From the NCBI RefSeq assembly GCF_012489685.1, contig NC_080042.1:5086501-5150500 (forward strand): a DNA stretch of 64,000 bases, given 5' to 3'. The number at the start of each line of letters is the position of its first letter. The first letter of the stretch is position 1. The DNA is from Lotus japonicus (lineage: Eukaryota; Streptophyta; Magnoliopsida; Fabales; Fabaceae). Position numbers and translations under genes: made by a program. The notes under the pieces are model-generated. The model saw nothing but the letters and a program-made list of their open reading frames with translations. It had not been told where the DNA came from and made no database searches. Positions 11,505 to 23,700 of this stretch are shown here, piece by piece.

Positions 11505-12060
11505 ATGCTCAGTTACACATTTTCGACCAGATAATCACCACCCCACTAACCCCACAACTTAATATTCTTTCCTTTTTCTTTTTTTTAATAAATAATTAAT
11601 CTTTTTATCAAAATAAATATTATATCTTAATTTTGATAATAATAACCACCCACTAACCTACAACACACATTTCAAACCAAATAACCACCACCCCACAACT
11701 TAATATTTATGTGAATTCTATTTTATTTTTTAATAAAAATGAATTTGTTATCAAAATAAATATTATATCTTAATTTTATTAAAATAATCACTCCACTAAC
11801 CCACAACACGCATTTCGACCAAATAATCACCACTCCGCTATCCCCACAACTTAATATTCTATCTGATTCTTTTTAATAAAAATGAATTTCTTTAAGCAAA
11901 ATAAATATTATCTTAATTTTGTTAAAATAACCAACCCACAACACACATTTCGACTAAATAACCACCACCCCACAACTTAATATTCTATCTAAATTTTTTT
12001 AATTAAAAATTAATATTTTTTATCACAACAAATATGATTCCGCATTTTTTATTTTTTTTA
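11505..12060. repeat. ~140-bp tandem repeat, block B (about 4 units)
   Basis: Units start near 11510, 11660, 11800 and 11939 and share the core ACACATTTCGACCAAATAA..CACCACCCCACAACTTAATATT with block A at 945-1360. They lie immediately upstream of the Helitron helicase pseudogene. Confidence 0.75.
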
Positions 12061-12239
12061 AGAAATCACCTCACTCTTCGACAACATACATTTTCAACAG
12101 TTAGAACTTTATATAACTGCACAATTTTACATTGTTTTCTAAATTTTTAACGTGTTTTCTATGTTCCTTTTGATATTTATCTTTTTCCAGTCCTTCATTT
12201 ACCGATCTCATAAGAGAGTTTATGTTTCATTACTAATAA

Positions 12240-13906
12240 CATCCATATCATTGTAGGACTTCAAATAGAGGATGATGCTTTCATGAACCTTTGCTTAATT
12301 GAACTTGAGAAACTTCTTTACTGCAATGGGAGGTCACTTAAAAAATTCTCATGTATATCTTATCCCCTCTGAAAATCTGCAATTTGAAAACAAGTTTGTT
12401 GCTGACGAGTTGAATTACAATAAACAAGAAATGTGTGATACACATGAAGCACTATTAAAGTCTTTGACTGCTGAGTAATCTGAAGTGTATAAACAAATAA
12501 TGAGTGTTTGTCCTATCATGGAGGGTTTATTTTCTATATGGATTTGGAGGTTCAAGCAAAACATTTGTGTGGAATACATTGTCTTCAGGTTTATGATTAC
12601 AAATACTTATTGTTTTGAACGTGGCATCAAGTGGTATTGCTTCTTTGTTGTTACTTGAAGGGAGGACTTCTCATTCAAGGTTTTATATTCATATATCAAT
12701 TAATGATATATCAACATGTAATGTCAAACAAGGATCTCAAAAGGATGAATTACTTCAAAAGGCAAGTTTGATCATATGGGACGAAGTACCAATGTTGAAC
12801 ACATATTGTTTTAAAGCATTAGATAGAACTTTAAATGACCTCATGAAAATCCGTTTAAATTATGGTTATGATAAATCATTTGGTGGTAAATTTGTGGCCC
12901 TGGGAGGGGATTTTGGGCAAATTATTCTCGTTGTTACAAACGGTAGCCGAGCATATATCATTATATCTTCAATTAATTCTTCATACTTATGGAACTCATG
13001 CAAAGTATTGAATTTAATCAAAAACATGAGATTACCAAATTTTCATCTCATCAACCAATGAAGAAACTAGGGAGTTTGTAGAATGGATTCTACAGGTTGG
13101 AGATGGTACAATTAATACATTGATGATGCTCAAACCATGACAAAAATACCGCCATATTTGATGATAGAAAAATCGGATGATCCTATACTTAACTTGCTAA
13201 ATTTTGCTTATCCTAAAATGATCGCCAACATGAAAAATCATTCATTCTTTAAAGAAATAATAATTTTGGCACCAACCCTTGAGAGTGTTGAGTGTGTCAA
13301 TAATTTAATGTCATCCATGGTTACTAGTGATGAGAGAGATTTTTTGAGCTTTGACACTACATGCAAGTCTGATGAGGACACAAAGGTAGAATGGGGTTGG
13401 TTCACTTCTGAGTTCTTGAATGAAGTTAAATGTTTAGAAATTGTAAACCACAGACTTATTTTGAAGGTTGGTGTTTCTATTATGCTTCTTCGGAATATAG
13501 ACCAGTCGGCTGGTTTATGTAACGAAACTCGCTTGATAGTAACAGATTTGACTAAAAATGTCATTGCAGCATCAATTCTAACAGGTAAAAAAATGGGAGA
13601 AAAAGTTTTTATCCCTCGAATGAACTTAATACCATCTGACCCCCTTGTTTACCGTTTAAATTCTCAAGACGGCAATTTCCCGCCACATTATGCTTTTTAA
13701 TGACTATAAGCAAGAGTCATGGTCAATCATTATCTTATGTTGGCCTATATCTGCCTAGACCCGTCTTCACTCATGGCCAACTCTATGTTGCTCTTTCAAG
13801 AATGAAGTCAAAAAAATGGTTGAAATTATTGATTTTAGACGATGAAGGAAACCTCTCAAACGTAACAAAGAATGTCGTATACCAAGAAGTGTTTGACAAC
13901 ATCTAA
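12240..13906 (+). pseudogene. Helitron PIF1-family helicase domain, degenerate
   Basis: Successive fragments follow the order of a Helitron/PIF1 helicase. GFGGSSKTF (about 12545) stands for Walker A, with Ser where the usual Gly precedes Lys. NVASSGIASLLLLEGRTSHSRF (12618 on) follows, then LIIWDEVPM as Walker B, GGKFVALGGDFGQI, and NMRL. At 13137-13700 come ILAPTLESVE, the LILKVGVSIMLLRNIDQS block and IPRMNLIPSDP. Finally 13700-13906 gives KSHGQSLSYVGLYLPRPVFTHGQLYVALSR. Stops and frame changes at about 12478, 13059, 13110-13136 and 13700 break it. It would unwind DNA during rolling-circle transposition; the Rep nuclease part is not visible here. The element's 3' end follows at 14471. Confidence 0.85.
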
Positions 13907-14444
13907 AAGGTTAGTTTTCTAATGATCAATTTTTTTTTTTTATTTATCATTTTGTAACAGAAAGGTGAAAAATCAATCTTTTCACGTTCAACGTTTTACA
14001 TAGTGGAACCAATAGTCAATATAAATGAACTACAAAATTTGTATTCAAAGTAGCCAATGTTATAATTGTAAGAATTTATTTTATTTTAATGCCCATTAAA
14101 ACTCAATTTTATTTATTATAATATAAACGGAATCCAATATATACAATTTGATGTATTTGCAGTTTCATGAGCACAAAACTTTGATTTCCTAGATGGTCAA
14201 CATTGAAGATTTATATCAACACATTCATCTACTCATCAGACTAATCATATATGATATAGGGTAGTTGATTCCAACACATTCATTAATTATTGTTTTTTGT
14301 TTGTTTATCTGTATATAAATCTTTAATTTACAACACTTTACTCACTGTTATATTGAAATCACAAAAGTCATATCTTCGTTTTCGTGCAACTATTATTTCT
14401 TCTATATCAATCATCATGGCTAAAATTCGGAAATAAAAACTCGT

Positions 14445-14471
14445 CGTGCAACGCACGGGTGAAGGTACTAG
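14445..14471 (+). mobile_element. Helitron 3' terminus (hairpin plus CTAG)
   Basis: A perfect 5-bp stem CGTGC (14445-14449), loop AAC, GCACG (14453-14457) is followed 10 bases later by CTAG (14468-14471) and then T. This is the canonical Helitron 3' end (subterminal hairpin, CTRR, inserted before T). It lies 565 bp downstream of the plus-strand helicase pseudogene, in the expected orientation. Confidence 0.85.
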
Positions 14472-14699
14472 TATTAATACATTGAAACATTAATATCTTT
14501 TTAGACTAGTTTTCAAAGGATACACTCCCTACTAGTCTTGATCGTATAATATGTGGCACAATGAACCAAAAACTCTTATGGTCAGTAATTAACTAAAACA
14601 ATAATGGGAATTGATATCTTCATATTTATTACGTTGATAACCGATAAGATGTCATGAACTATATTTTTTCAAAAACTTAAGTGTAGACAACATTTTGTG

Positions 14700-15150
14700 A
14701 GCAAGTCGAAATTGAACCATCTTCCTCCTGAAACAAGATCTTTAATATTTTTTTGTGGATTTACCCTTGACAAAGCAACATACAACTATCCATGCGTGAA
14801 AACAGATTTAGGATAAAACAACCCTTCATGAAGTGGTGATTGTCCTTGACTCTTATTGATCGTCCTTACAAAGCATAGATAAATAGGGAATTGTCTTCTT
14901 TGAAACTTGAATGGTAATCCCGAGTCTGGAGGGATTATGTTCATCTTAGGAATTAAGATTGTTTTCACCAGCTTGCCTGCGTGTAACAACACTTGCCCCA
15001 ATTACAATTTTTTCCCAAATTTGTGGTTACTAACTTTGTGCCATTACATAAGCCTCCAGACTAATCTATGTTACGTAGAAGCATAATTGGAACTCCAACC
15101 TTAAGCATAAGCTCGTAATTTGGGATTCTAGAACATTTGATGTCATTAAG
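14700..15150 (-). pseudogene. Second Helitron helicase C-terminus, opposite strand
   Basis: Read on the minus strand, this repeats the helicase C-terminal blocks: FLNDIKCS, LKVGVPIMLLRNID, IPKMNIIPPDSGLPFKFQRRQFP, INKSQGQS and VFTHG..LYVALSR. In-frame stops replace glutamine codons in NIDQS and THGQL, and a frameshift lies near 15000. It belongs to a different Helitron from the plus-strand copy. Its upstream portion is cut off by the LTR starting at 15167. Confidence 0.75.
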
Positions 15151-15166
15151 AAACTAAGTTGAAAAT

Positions 15167-17133
15167 TGTAACGCCTCGACTTTCGAGGGTCACAATAGTA
15201 ACTTTTCTCAAAATAGATACGCAACAATGTTTATAAAAATAAGGATATATATTTTTCTTAAATGAAAAGGTTTTCTCAACTTGCAATGCATTAGACCACA
15301 CATAAATACTAGCCCATCATCATATCGACATAAGTCTGAAAGTAAAAGTAACAAAGACGTCAGCAGCATCAGGATAAGTATATATTACAATGCTTAAAAG
15401 AATTGTCAGCCCAAAATGGCTTCCTCTAGAACCTATGTCCGACTACTCCATGCGATTCCCAACGAGGAGAACCACAAAAAAAGTAACATGTCGGGGACCT
15501 ACCTGCCCCAAAGTACAGACACTAGCCGGTCAACTATCGTCTTACAACAAGTAGGCGCTACCCTCCTATGTACAACTACCACAACTCTGCTACACCAACA
15601 ACTCCATATCGCTCTAATAGGCTGACTCATCGTTGGAGTCCTCAATCACGATCACCTCGACATCTACATCAATGATCTACCTTTGGTCGACCTGCTCCTC
15701 CATCCGTACGTCACCGGTCTCCACGTCCATGGGAACCACCTCCATTATCCTCTCCTCTACACGCACTAAGTGATCGACGCAGTATCAAAGAGGTGAAGTG
15801 GGAGTGCAGTAGGGTGAAAGGGGTGGTCACAAGGGCTTCCTCTTGAACACATCATGTTTAGAGGTACACAAAATAGAAGTAGGGTCGCATCTTGGTACAA
15901 CTGTCGACAACTAGGGTGTCGTCGAAAAAGCAGAGGACTCCTCAGAAGGTTCCTTCTCAGCGATGGTAGTCTGCGTAGAAGAAAGTGCTTCTCCCCCGAT
16001 GCCCATGAAGAATGGCAGAAGGTTGACACTCACTATCATGCGGCGAAGTCGTCCCTCTTCTAGATATTTGTGCACATCATTTATATCTGTTCCGTGCTAG
16101 AACATAGAGAGGGAAGGTAGTACCCAAAGTGTGAGGAAAGTGATGTGAACGCTTAGAGAGAGAAGCTCTAACCGCTTAGAGAGAGAGAGTGTAACTGAAT
16201 TTCAATGCTATTATTTCTCAAATGAGCTAAGAGCCCCTTACAATTGGTATTTCCCTCCTATTTATAGAGGTGGAGTTGGGCTTTGGCGCCTTTATCTTAT
16301 CTAAATGGGTCAGTTGGGCCTCGGGAAGGGAGGCCCAAGGTCCTGACGCGTCTCCCGCCCAAGGCCGGGTCTCCTGGGCGAGGGACCCTGGGGTCTCGCC
16401 CAGTCCAATATCCTCAACCAATATCCCTGTATATGTTGTCCTCCTGGCAGCGTGGTCTACCGCCTAGGACTCAGGATCATCACAATCCATAAACTCATAT
16501 CGGATTCGCCCCGCATGGAGAATCCCAAACCATAGTCCTCCATGGTCTGGCAGTTTGCTGATCGCTCAAACACAAACATACAAACAAGGCATGCAAAGGT
16601 CAACTTCCTAGAATAATGTATAATACACAACATCATGCCATAATATAATAATCAATAATATTACTAATCATAATCAACAGTAGCATAAAAATATATAATG
16701 TTATTCATCCAAGTTATGTAATCATACCACAACTCACAACCAGCTTGACAATACATTAAGTTAGTTGCATGGTATGCTAGTGAAATGAATGCTCAAAAGA
16801 TGATCTGATAAATTCCACCCTAATTGGCGATGGGATAAGACAGCGAAATTGTCACTTAAAGGTTGGGCCCTCATAGTCGATCCAACACAGGCCTAGTGTT
16901 GACCATTTCTGCTCGGGTGTCACTTACTACCTAGGCATAGCCAAGTCGATCCTAACACTTCTAGTTGACCATTTATGCTTGCTATGCCAAAAGATGGTAC
17001 TCATGTACGCTTCCGTGAAGGCCTAATATGATATCGTCACAACCTTCGTGAAGTTCGATCTTTCAACTGTCACAACTTCACTGAGGCCCAATCTTTTGAC
17101 CGTCTCAACCTTAAGATATGTATGCATGGGTGC
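15167..17133 (-). mobile_element. Older giant-LTR fragment, left part
   Basis: It begins TGTAACGCCTCGAC, a variant of the TGTAACACCCC start of the other giant LTRs here. Collinear segments match the 17139 LTR: the GAGGAGAACCACA block near 15465, and the AAACACAAACATACAAACAAGG block near 16567. An extra GC-rich block (about 15780-16490) has no counterpart in the other LTRs and includes a palindromic TATA-like CTATTTATAG at 16258-16267. The fragment is interrupted at 17133 by the young element and appears to resume at 26910. Confidence 0.6.
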
Positions 17134-17138
17134 AATAT

Positions 17139-20100
17139 TGTAACACCCCGATTTCCAGGTGTCACTTTAGTAACCAAAAATAATCTTTACGCGGAAAACA
17201 GGTAATTTTTTTGTTTGATACCTTTTAAATCAAGCAATAGAAAGTAAAGACATAACCCAACAACTAACTAACCGATAAACAAACATATACAAATGTACAG
17301 CCTCAGCTGCACTCTCCCGTCACGCGCACACGCAGTGACTCCAAGGTAGCATGCCCGTAGGCGAATATTTTCAAACCAGAACTGTACGCAAAAACATCAA
17401 ATATACCACTATCCAAGAGAAAGTCGGCCTCAAAATGGCCTAAGCAAAGACCCCTATGGTCCGACTGACTCACTGTGATCCCTCAGTAAGAGAACCACAC
17501 AAAAGTCATGCGTCGGGAACCTACCCTGTCCCAAAAGCAAAACGAATCAGAGCTATTACTGTAACAACCAACTCAAAAGACTCTAACCTCCCATAACCCA
17601 CACTACTATCAGCGACCCTCCCTCGATCAGGCATGAAGTCCGGGTCCTCGTCGAAAGCTCTAGTAATAGTCATTCCGCTCCGGGTCTTTCCCGCGCCACG
17701 AATCATCACGAACCGGCTGACAGACGCCTGGCAGCAGGCCGACCGCCCAAACACAAACATACAAACAAAGCCAAGGCGCTAGGGTCAACTTACAGAATAC
17801 AATAGATATACAATCAACATGCGATAAAAGGGGTATATATATATATGTTGTATATATACATATAAGTTATGTATTGCCTACTCTAAGGTATATACATAAC
17901 ATGTTCTCGAATCTCCTACACAGTTCAATCATTAATACCTAACGATGTTCATCAACATCAAATCATCATAATCTCAACAAACCCATGAGTTAGTGTCGGT
18001 CAATACAACACAACTCGGAGTAAGTGTCGGTCAATACAACACAACTCCATCCACAGAATACACAAGGGTCTAGTGTCGGTCAATACAACACCGCCCAAAC
18101 AACAAGAGCGCTAAGTGTCGGTCAATACAACACCGCTCCAACAACAAGAGAACCCAAGGGATTAGTGTCGGTCAATACAACACAACCCCATCAACAAGAG
18201 TACGTAAAGTACTCGGTGACTTTCAATCATCACCATAGCTCACCTTAGTGGCTTTCCCCAATTCCGATAACTCTCCAAACCCGCAACAAAGGTCGACTTT
18301 TCCCCGTCTTTCGTAAATGTTTTCCCCTTTAGTTCTCCTATGCTTAAACGTTAATAAAAATGATTTCAATTCAAATTAGTCAAATTATGAGTTTATTTCT
18401 CAAAGTCTAAGTTTCCCAAAGTCTCTAGTTTACAATATTCTATTCATTCTAGGATTTCCGAAAACCAACCACCCAAAAGAAGTTTCCCGGGGAAAGTCTA
18501 AGTAAACCAACGAATCCCAACAAATGGCTAAGTCCCAAACCCCTCGTTTGAACTTGCCTAGGGTTGTTCATCCAACCCGAAACATCAAAGATCACCAGAT
18601 CAATGAATCTCCACTCCGAAGTCGCGTCAAAACGCACAATCCAATAAAGCACAACATCACAACATCAGTTCATCAACATAATCAACATCAAAGTAAAGCA
18701 TAAGTCGAATTGATCGACGCCTATCATGCATTCATAGCTAATATATAGTAAGTTGCCCTAACCTCGAGCTGTTCCAGCTTCGCAAACAAAGTTCTCCTCA
18801 AACAATTGCTCTGAGTCTTCTAAAGTTCCCTCAACTGAACCTCGGAGAAAAACAAAGCAGAACCCAAACAAAATCGATTAGTTCGATCGTAAAACAATAC
18901 ATAAACGATAGACAAAGCATTAAAGCTTCAGAATAGGACAATCAGGTACGAAAAGACAAGTTTTCGAAACCGAAAAACTCCCCCCTGATGGTAATAACCC
19001 ACGGCCTCAAAGGAAAAAGGGCTTCGGCTCTTTTTCTTCGATCAAATTAATTCACAAGGTAGTTTTAGGATAAAACTAAGGCAAAGAAACTGTCAGAACA
19101 ATTTTCGGACAATCGGGCCGAAATACGACTATCTAGGGGCATTTTGGTCCAAAATAAAGGCTCAAAACTTCAAAGTTATCAGTTCTGAAAACAAATTTGA
19201 CAGCAACGATCCTCATGACATCCGTGACAACAAATCCTAAAGGCACGAAGTCAAATTATGACTTTTCGACAATAAAGTTTCGAAATGTGAGACAAAAATG
19301 TTTTGAAACAGTTTTTCAGATCCTGGACAACTGAATCGCAATCAGAGTTTACTGACAGAGGTTTTAGACTCAGGGGAACGTAAGGAACATAACCCAACCA
19401 AGAAATCGAAGAAATCGGACCATTTTAGAAAAAGCTCAAAACTGTGAGCACAGAAACGACTTCAAAAACGCAACAGAAACAACAATCAGAGGTAGGAATC
19501 GTGTTAGTTACCTTGATACCTAGAAGTAGGGACGAACTGCACGAAGATTGATCAAGTTTTCGCGGAAATCCCCTCCCCCCTTGCTCTCCACGAAATCAGC
19601 CACAAATGGAGGAAAAATGGAAGATATTTTGCTTTTTCGCCTATTTATAGGCGGGCGAAATCGCGGGAAAATGAAAATTTCGCGATTCCGATTTTTGCAG
19701 CACGTTCACCAAGGAATTTTAAGAGAGATTCTGGCGTCAGAAATCCAGAACTCAAAACAAATATCTATGATATGGGAAAAACGATATCGAAAATCTCAAA
19801 AGCGGTGTAAGTTAAATCTGTCCCGAAAAACTACTTTTTGCTGTGATGCTCAAACGACAAAACTTCCAACAGAAGAAAGATTGGAAATGTCGAAACAAGT
19901 CTGGCAACGCGGACGGAATCTTCGTTAGAAGTCCCGAATATAAAAAGTCTTCATCCATTGCTCGAAAATAGGGTTTCGAAGCAAAGAAATTAGCGTCGGC
20001 GGACATCCGAAAAGTGAAACCCATCGTGCGTACAGTCCAGAGTTCCGGAATGAAACGCTGGTCGATGGAAAAATAAAGAGAATCTTTAAATTTTCCGAGA

Positions 20101-20342
20101 GTTCGAAATCTCACTCAAAACGTTGCTTTAAGAGCGAAATAGCCTATTCTGGACACGCTCGCCATAAGGCAGGTGTGCAGACGACTCGTACTAACTCCGG
20201 AAGCAACTACGCAACATACCTCAAGTAATTCCTGAACTTTCCTCTTCATTAATCTTTCTCAAATACCAAACTCCTGTCACGCTTACGCTGATTCTACGCG
20301 TGAGTCGGAAACTTAACTTGTTCTGAAAATCCAGGTCTTACA
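17139..20342 (-). repeat. 3' LTR (minus-strand element)
   Basis: It runs from TGTAACACCCCG to CAGGTCTTACA. It contains a five-copy tandem repeat at 17990-18200 and a palindromic TATA-like box CTATTTATAG at 19641-19650, the likely promoter TATA reading on the minus strand. Confidence 0.95.
17990..18200. repeat. Five-copy tandem repeat inside the LTR
   Basis: AGTGTCGGTCAATACAACAC recurs five times at variable 30-50-bp spacing (about 17993, 18023, 18073, 18115, 18163). The sister copy is at 24552-24762. The small open frame across it is a by-product. Confidence 0.9.
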
Positions 20343-20359
20343 ATACTCCCCTCCAAAAA
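20343..20359 (-). other. Polypurine tract of the LTR element
   Basis: Read on the minus strand, TTTTTGGAGGGGAGTAT directly abuts the start of the 3' LTR, the position of the plus-strand primer in LTR retrotransposons. Confidence 0.8.
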
Positions 20360-20790
20360 GAAAGTTTCGTCCTCGAAACTCAGAGTTCTGAGAAAGTCCG
20401 GAATACAGTTCCTTAATCTTGTCTTCCAATTCCCATGTAGTATTGTCTGGGTCATTGTTCCTCATAACCTTTACTTAAGCAATCTGTTTTCCCCTTAATT
20501 GTTTCACTCTTATATCCCCACTGTTAACTGTCGGCGTCTCAAAAGACAAACCATCATTCAACTTCATGTCGTCTGGTTCGATCACTTGCGTCGGATCTCT
20601 GCTTGAAATGTTCCTGGTTGGCACTCCGTGCAGTCGCACAACCTTAGCCACTTGCTTCTTTACTTTCGGTTGTCCGAAATTCTTCTTAAACTCGGTGCCT
20701 CTCTGCCATCTTAAGGTAAATACTCAACTCGTCCTCGTGATCTTCATCTACAGTCCAAAACTCCACTTGTCCGTTCGATAACTCCTAGAC
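20350..20790 (-). pseudogene. C-terminal end of Gypsy pol (remnant)
   Basis: Minus-strand translation near the polypurine tract gives pieces typical of the extreme end of Gypsy pol after integrase: VIEPDD, IRVKQLRGK, TWELEDKIKELYSGL, and EFRGRNFLFGGE. A stop (TAA) interrupts after GKQIA. No integrase core or reverse transcriptase is visible upstream; 20790-22560 is AT-rich with no sustained frame. Confidence 0.65.
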
Positions 20791-22560
20791 GAAATATTGC
20801 GTTGGAATCTAATAATCCATTAACGTCACATCCAACTTCGTAACTATCATCACTCGCACAATGAAATCAATCTCCTACTTAGTCACCATTCGAATTAAAG
20901 CTCGACTCATGTCCTTATTTCTTGTCCTTCACTAATCTTATCCCCTTCAACATCAAGTTATCAACAACTTATAAGATAATCCTCTTCTTAATATCTAACA
21001 ATCCATTATTATCGTCTTCTTCCCTAGAACTTCCCTCACTCAAACCTATTCACACTTTACTGAAATCCCTAACACTTCGCACAAATCGAGACTTATCCTC
21101 TAGAAGATTAAATCATAACTATACCTCAAGGGACTTAATTAGTCATTTCATCTTCCGATCCTTCAACATTCTGAGATTTAACTGTTATCGTAGCCGCTAA
21201 CACCACTAAATCTCTTATGTGTACATGAATCTCAGCTCACTAGGTCAACCTTAGCCCTAGGATTCTCATTCAACTTTAGTAAAATTCACTTGTTACCCGT
21301 AATATGCATCATCAAAATCCATAACAAAGTCCCATTGACTCTTATACTCTACGAAACTCGTCAAAATATAACAACCTCAGGTATTCATCTTAATACTAAC
21401 ACCTTCCTTTTTGTGACTCAATCACCATCTCGTCAATCAACTTCTTAATCTCTCAATCAAATTCTGACAACCTTCGAGTCCTACACACCTTAGACAGACA
21501 TTCATAGATTTAAAACCTAAACCTTCACCAAGTTTGGTCCTCTAATGACCTTTAATCCTTCAATACTTCTTAAATGAATATCCGTTTCTTAAAACTATAA
21601 CTCCTTCACTTACCCAAACGACCTGATAAGTGTCGTCATGCTTCCACACTCACCACTTGATCCTGCTATCCGTAATCATAACTTATTATGCTAACATCAT
21701 TCAAATCTTATCACATGGTCATTATGTCCGCAACCTCATAATCAACATCAATGATCACCAACCTTAACACTCCACACAACCCAGAATTCCTTTACTTCAA
21801 GATCTCTCTTATATTATACCTCAATGGTCTTAACCCGAAGCTCACCTTCAGGTCCTCAATCTTCTAAGATTCAACTCCTATTGTCACACCTACAACCATA
21901 AGATCTCCTATTCGTACGCGATTCTCGACTCTCAAGATTCAATCTTAACCCTAAGATTTCAATCCAACTTAGTAAATCTCACTTAGTAATCTCAGCATAT
22001 TTCCTTGGAATCCATATCACCAACCTCAAGTATTCAACTTATGCTAAAACTTTCTTTCTCCAACTTAATCATTAATTCAACACTTTTCAAATGAAAATTC
22101 ATCTCTTACGACTATAATGTCTCCACATATTAATCAAACGCTTAGCAAAACTTATTCCTCGAACTCGACTATAACAATCTAGTTCAGAGCTAATTCTTCT
22201 CAATCTCGCTACCATCAAGGTATCATCTAAAACATGATTAAATCCAACTTATTTAGTCTCTAACAACTCCCCTCAGCAATCACATAACCTATGACTTCAT
22301 AACTTCCGAGAAACTACTTAATACTTTTCCAGCACTAAATCTCTTGACTTGGTCTACCTCTACTTGGAGTAATCACACGAACTAACCAATCAATGTCTAT
22401 ACGACACTCATCGAATTCCAAAGATTTAAATCTTAATCTTTCACAATCAAGTGCTTAACACGAACTTTCCTCCCAAATCCGACTAATCCTCAATCAATTC
22501 AAATTCATCTTACACATCCTTCTATCAAAGTCCATAACCAGCTGTGATTCCGAATATCAC
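20790..22560. other. Internal non-coding filler of the LTR element
   Basis: About 1.8 kb of A/T/C-rich sequence occupies the place of pol. I see no RT, protease or integrase motif in any frame. Motifs such as ACTTCATAACTTC and CTCAAC recur loosely, suggesting decay before the last mobilisation. Confidence 0.5.
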
Positions 22561-22912
22561 CCCCTCAATATTAGGTTGATCAGGCCTAATACATCGAAGG
22601 TGGAGATTTAGAAAAACCCACTGGAACAGTCAATGAGTTCCTATCCTCCAGTAGTCACAAATATCCTGATACTAAATCCTTTAATGATCCCGCTACGGAA
22701 CTACACACCCTCAACATGACACGTATACTACCCATACGGAATCTCCCTAAGATTCGTTCTTCAGCTACTAGCTTCCTCATAAACGCATCGGTGGAAGACT
22801 ACTTTCTAGACTTAGTGTGCTATTCCCAACCCCGTGTAACTTCTATAGTCAAATCACGAGCAACCTCGAATAAGGTCCTACATCGTTCCCACGTTCTTCC
22901 TCGTTCAACTCC

Positions 22913-23503
22913 TCAGCTCTTGCCCTCCTTGGCATGAATCCTTTCCTCTGGAGCAAGTTGTTTTCCTTTCCCAACATTCCCTGATGATTCGCCCCTGAGT
23001 GCCTTGCAATCTTGGGAGAAATGTCCCGGTTGGTTGCAATTGAAGCATAGACTTTCTTTGGTCTTGCAGTTCACAGCTAGATGCCCCTCTCGGTTACACT
23101 TGAAGCATCTCCATCCAGTCACTGAGCACTTGTTAGCAAAATGCCCAAACTTTCCACAACGAGTACATGTCACACCTTTGTCACCAACTGGCTCCCCTCC
23201 AGTATCAGCAGTCGTTGGTTTGTAGACTCTTGAGATAAGATCTCTTCCCTTGAAACGCTGATATGGTCCCCACTTATGGTAGCTCTTCCTTCCGTTGTAG
23301 CCTTGGGAACCTGACCTCATTGGTCCCCCAGCTCCTGTTCGGTTCATTCCTCTTTGTTGATACATCGCCGTCGCCATCAATCGTTGGTGATGCTCACGTG
23401 CAGCGCGCATATAAGCGTCTTCCGCAGCCTGGTTCATCATTGCCTCGATCAGTGTAGCTATTGCCCCCGCCATCCGGTTAAGGTCCACCATCCTATATCT
23501 CAT
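22913..23503 (-). CDS. Truncated gag nucleocapsid with three CCHC zinc knuckles
   Basis: From the ATG at 23503 the frame gives about 196 residues. A short N-terminal segment (NRMAGAIATLIEAMMNQAAED) resembles the start of plant Gypsy gag. A basic G/R-rich linker comes next, then three zinc knuckles at about residues 113-126 (CTRCGKFGHFANKC), 133-146 (CFKCNREGHLAVNC) and 153-166 (CFNCNQPGHFSQDC). The central capsid-like region of a full gag is missing between the N-terminus and the linker. The frame is open toward the primer site, where a GTG is also in frame, but no ATG lies further upstream. Such a product could bind RNA but would not form particles alone. Confidence 0.75.
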   Translation of the reverse strand: MRYRMVDLNRMAGAIATLIEAMMNQAAEDAYMRAAREHHQRLMATAMYQQRGMNRTGAGGPMRSGSQGYNGRKSYHKWGPYQRFKGRDLISRVYKPTTADTGGEPVGDKGVTCTRCGKFGHFANKCSVTGWRCFKCNREGHLAVNCKTKESLCFNCNQPGHFSQDCKALRGESSGNVGKGKQLAPEERIHAKEGKS

Positions 23504-23683
23504 CGAACGTCCGATTAGTACTAACCATACGGTAGCACTAGACAAACCACTCAATCCGATTGAGTAGTAACGCAAGCAATTAGAACGAAAATCGCTCTGC
23601 AGACAATCAATTTTCACTCTTTGCAGAGTCACACAACCTAGCACAGAAGACCTATTCCCCAAAGACTCCCAAAAGACTCGACT

Positions 23684-23698
23684 AAGCTCTGATACCAC
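23684..23698 (-). other. Primer binding site (initiator-Met tRNA type)
   Basis: On the minus strand TGGTATCAGAGC lies two bases after the end of the 5' LTR. This is the standard complement to the 3' end of plant initiator methionine tRNA. Confidence 0.88.
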
Positions 23699-23700
23699 AA

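Noticed and set aside
16227..16492. Small GC-rich frames on both strands
   Set aside because: Three overlapping phases with compositional bias only; no homologous pattern seen.
18024..18248. Repeat-containing 74-codon frame, identical at 24586-24810
   Set aside because: It comes from the LTR tandem repeat in an LTR region and lacks coding features; duplication is due to the paired LTRs.
19548..20114. 126- and 100-codon frames in the LTR (also at 26110-26676)
   Set aside because: They overlap on opposite strands inside a non-coding LTR and match no family.
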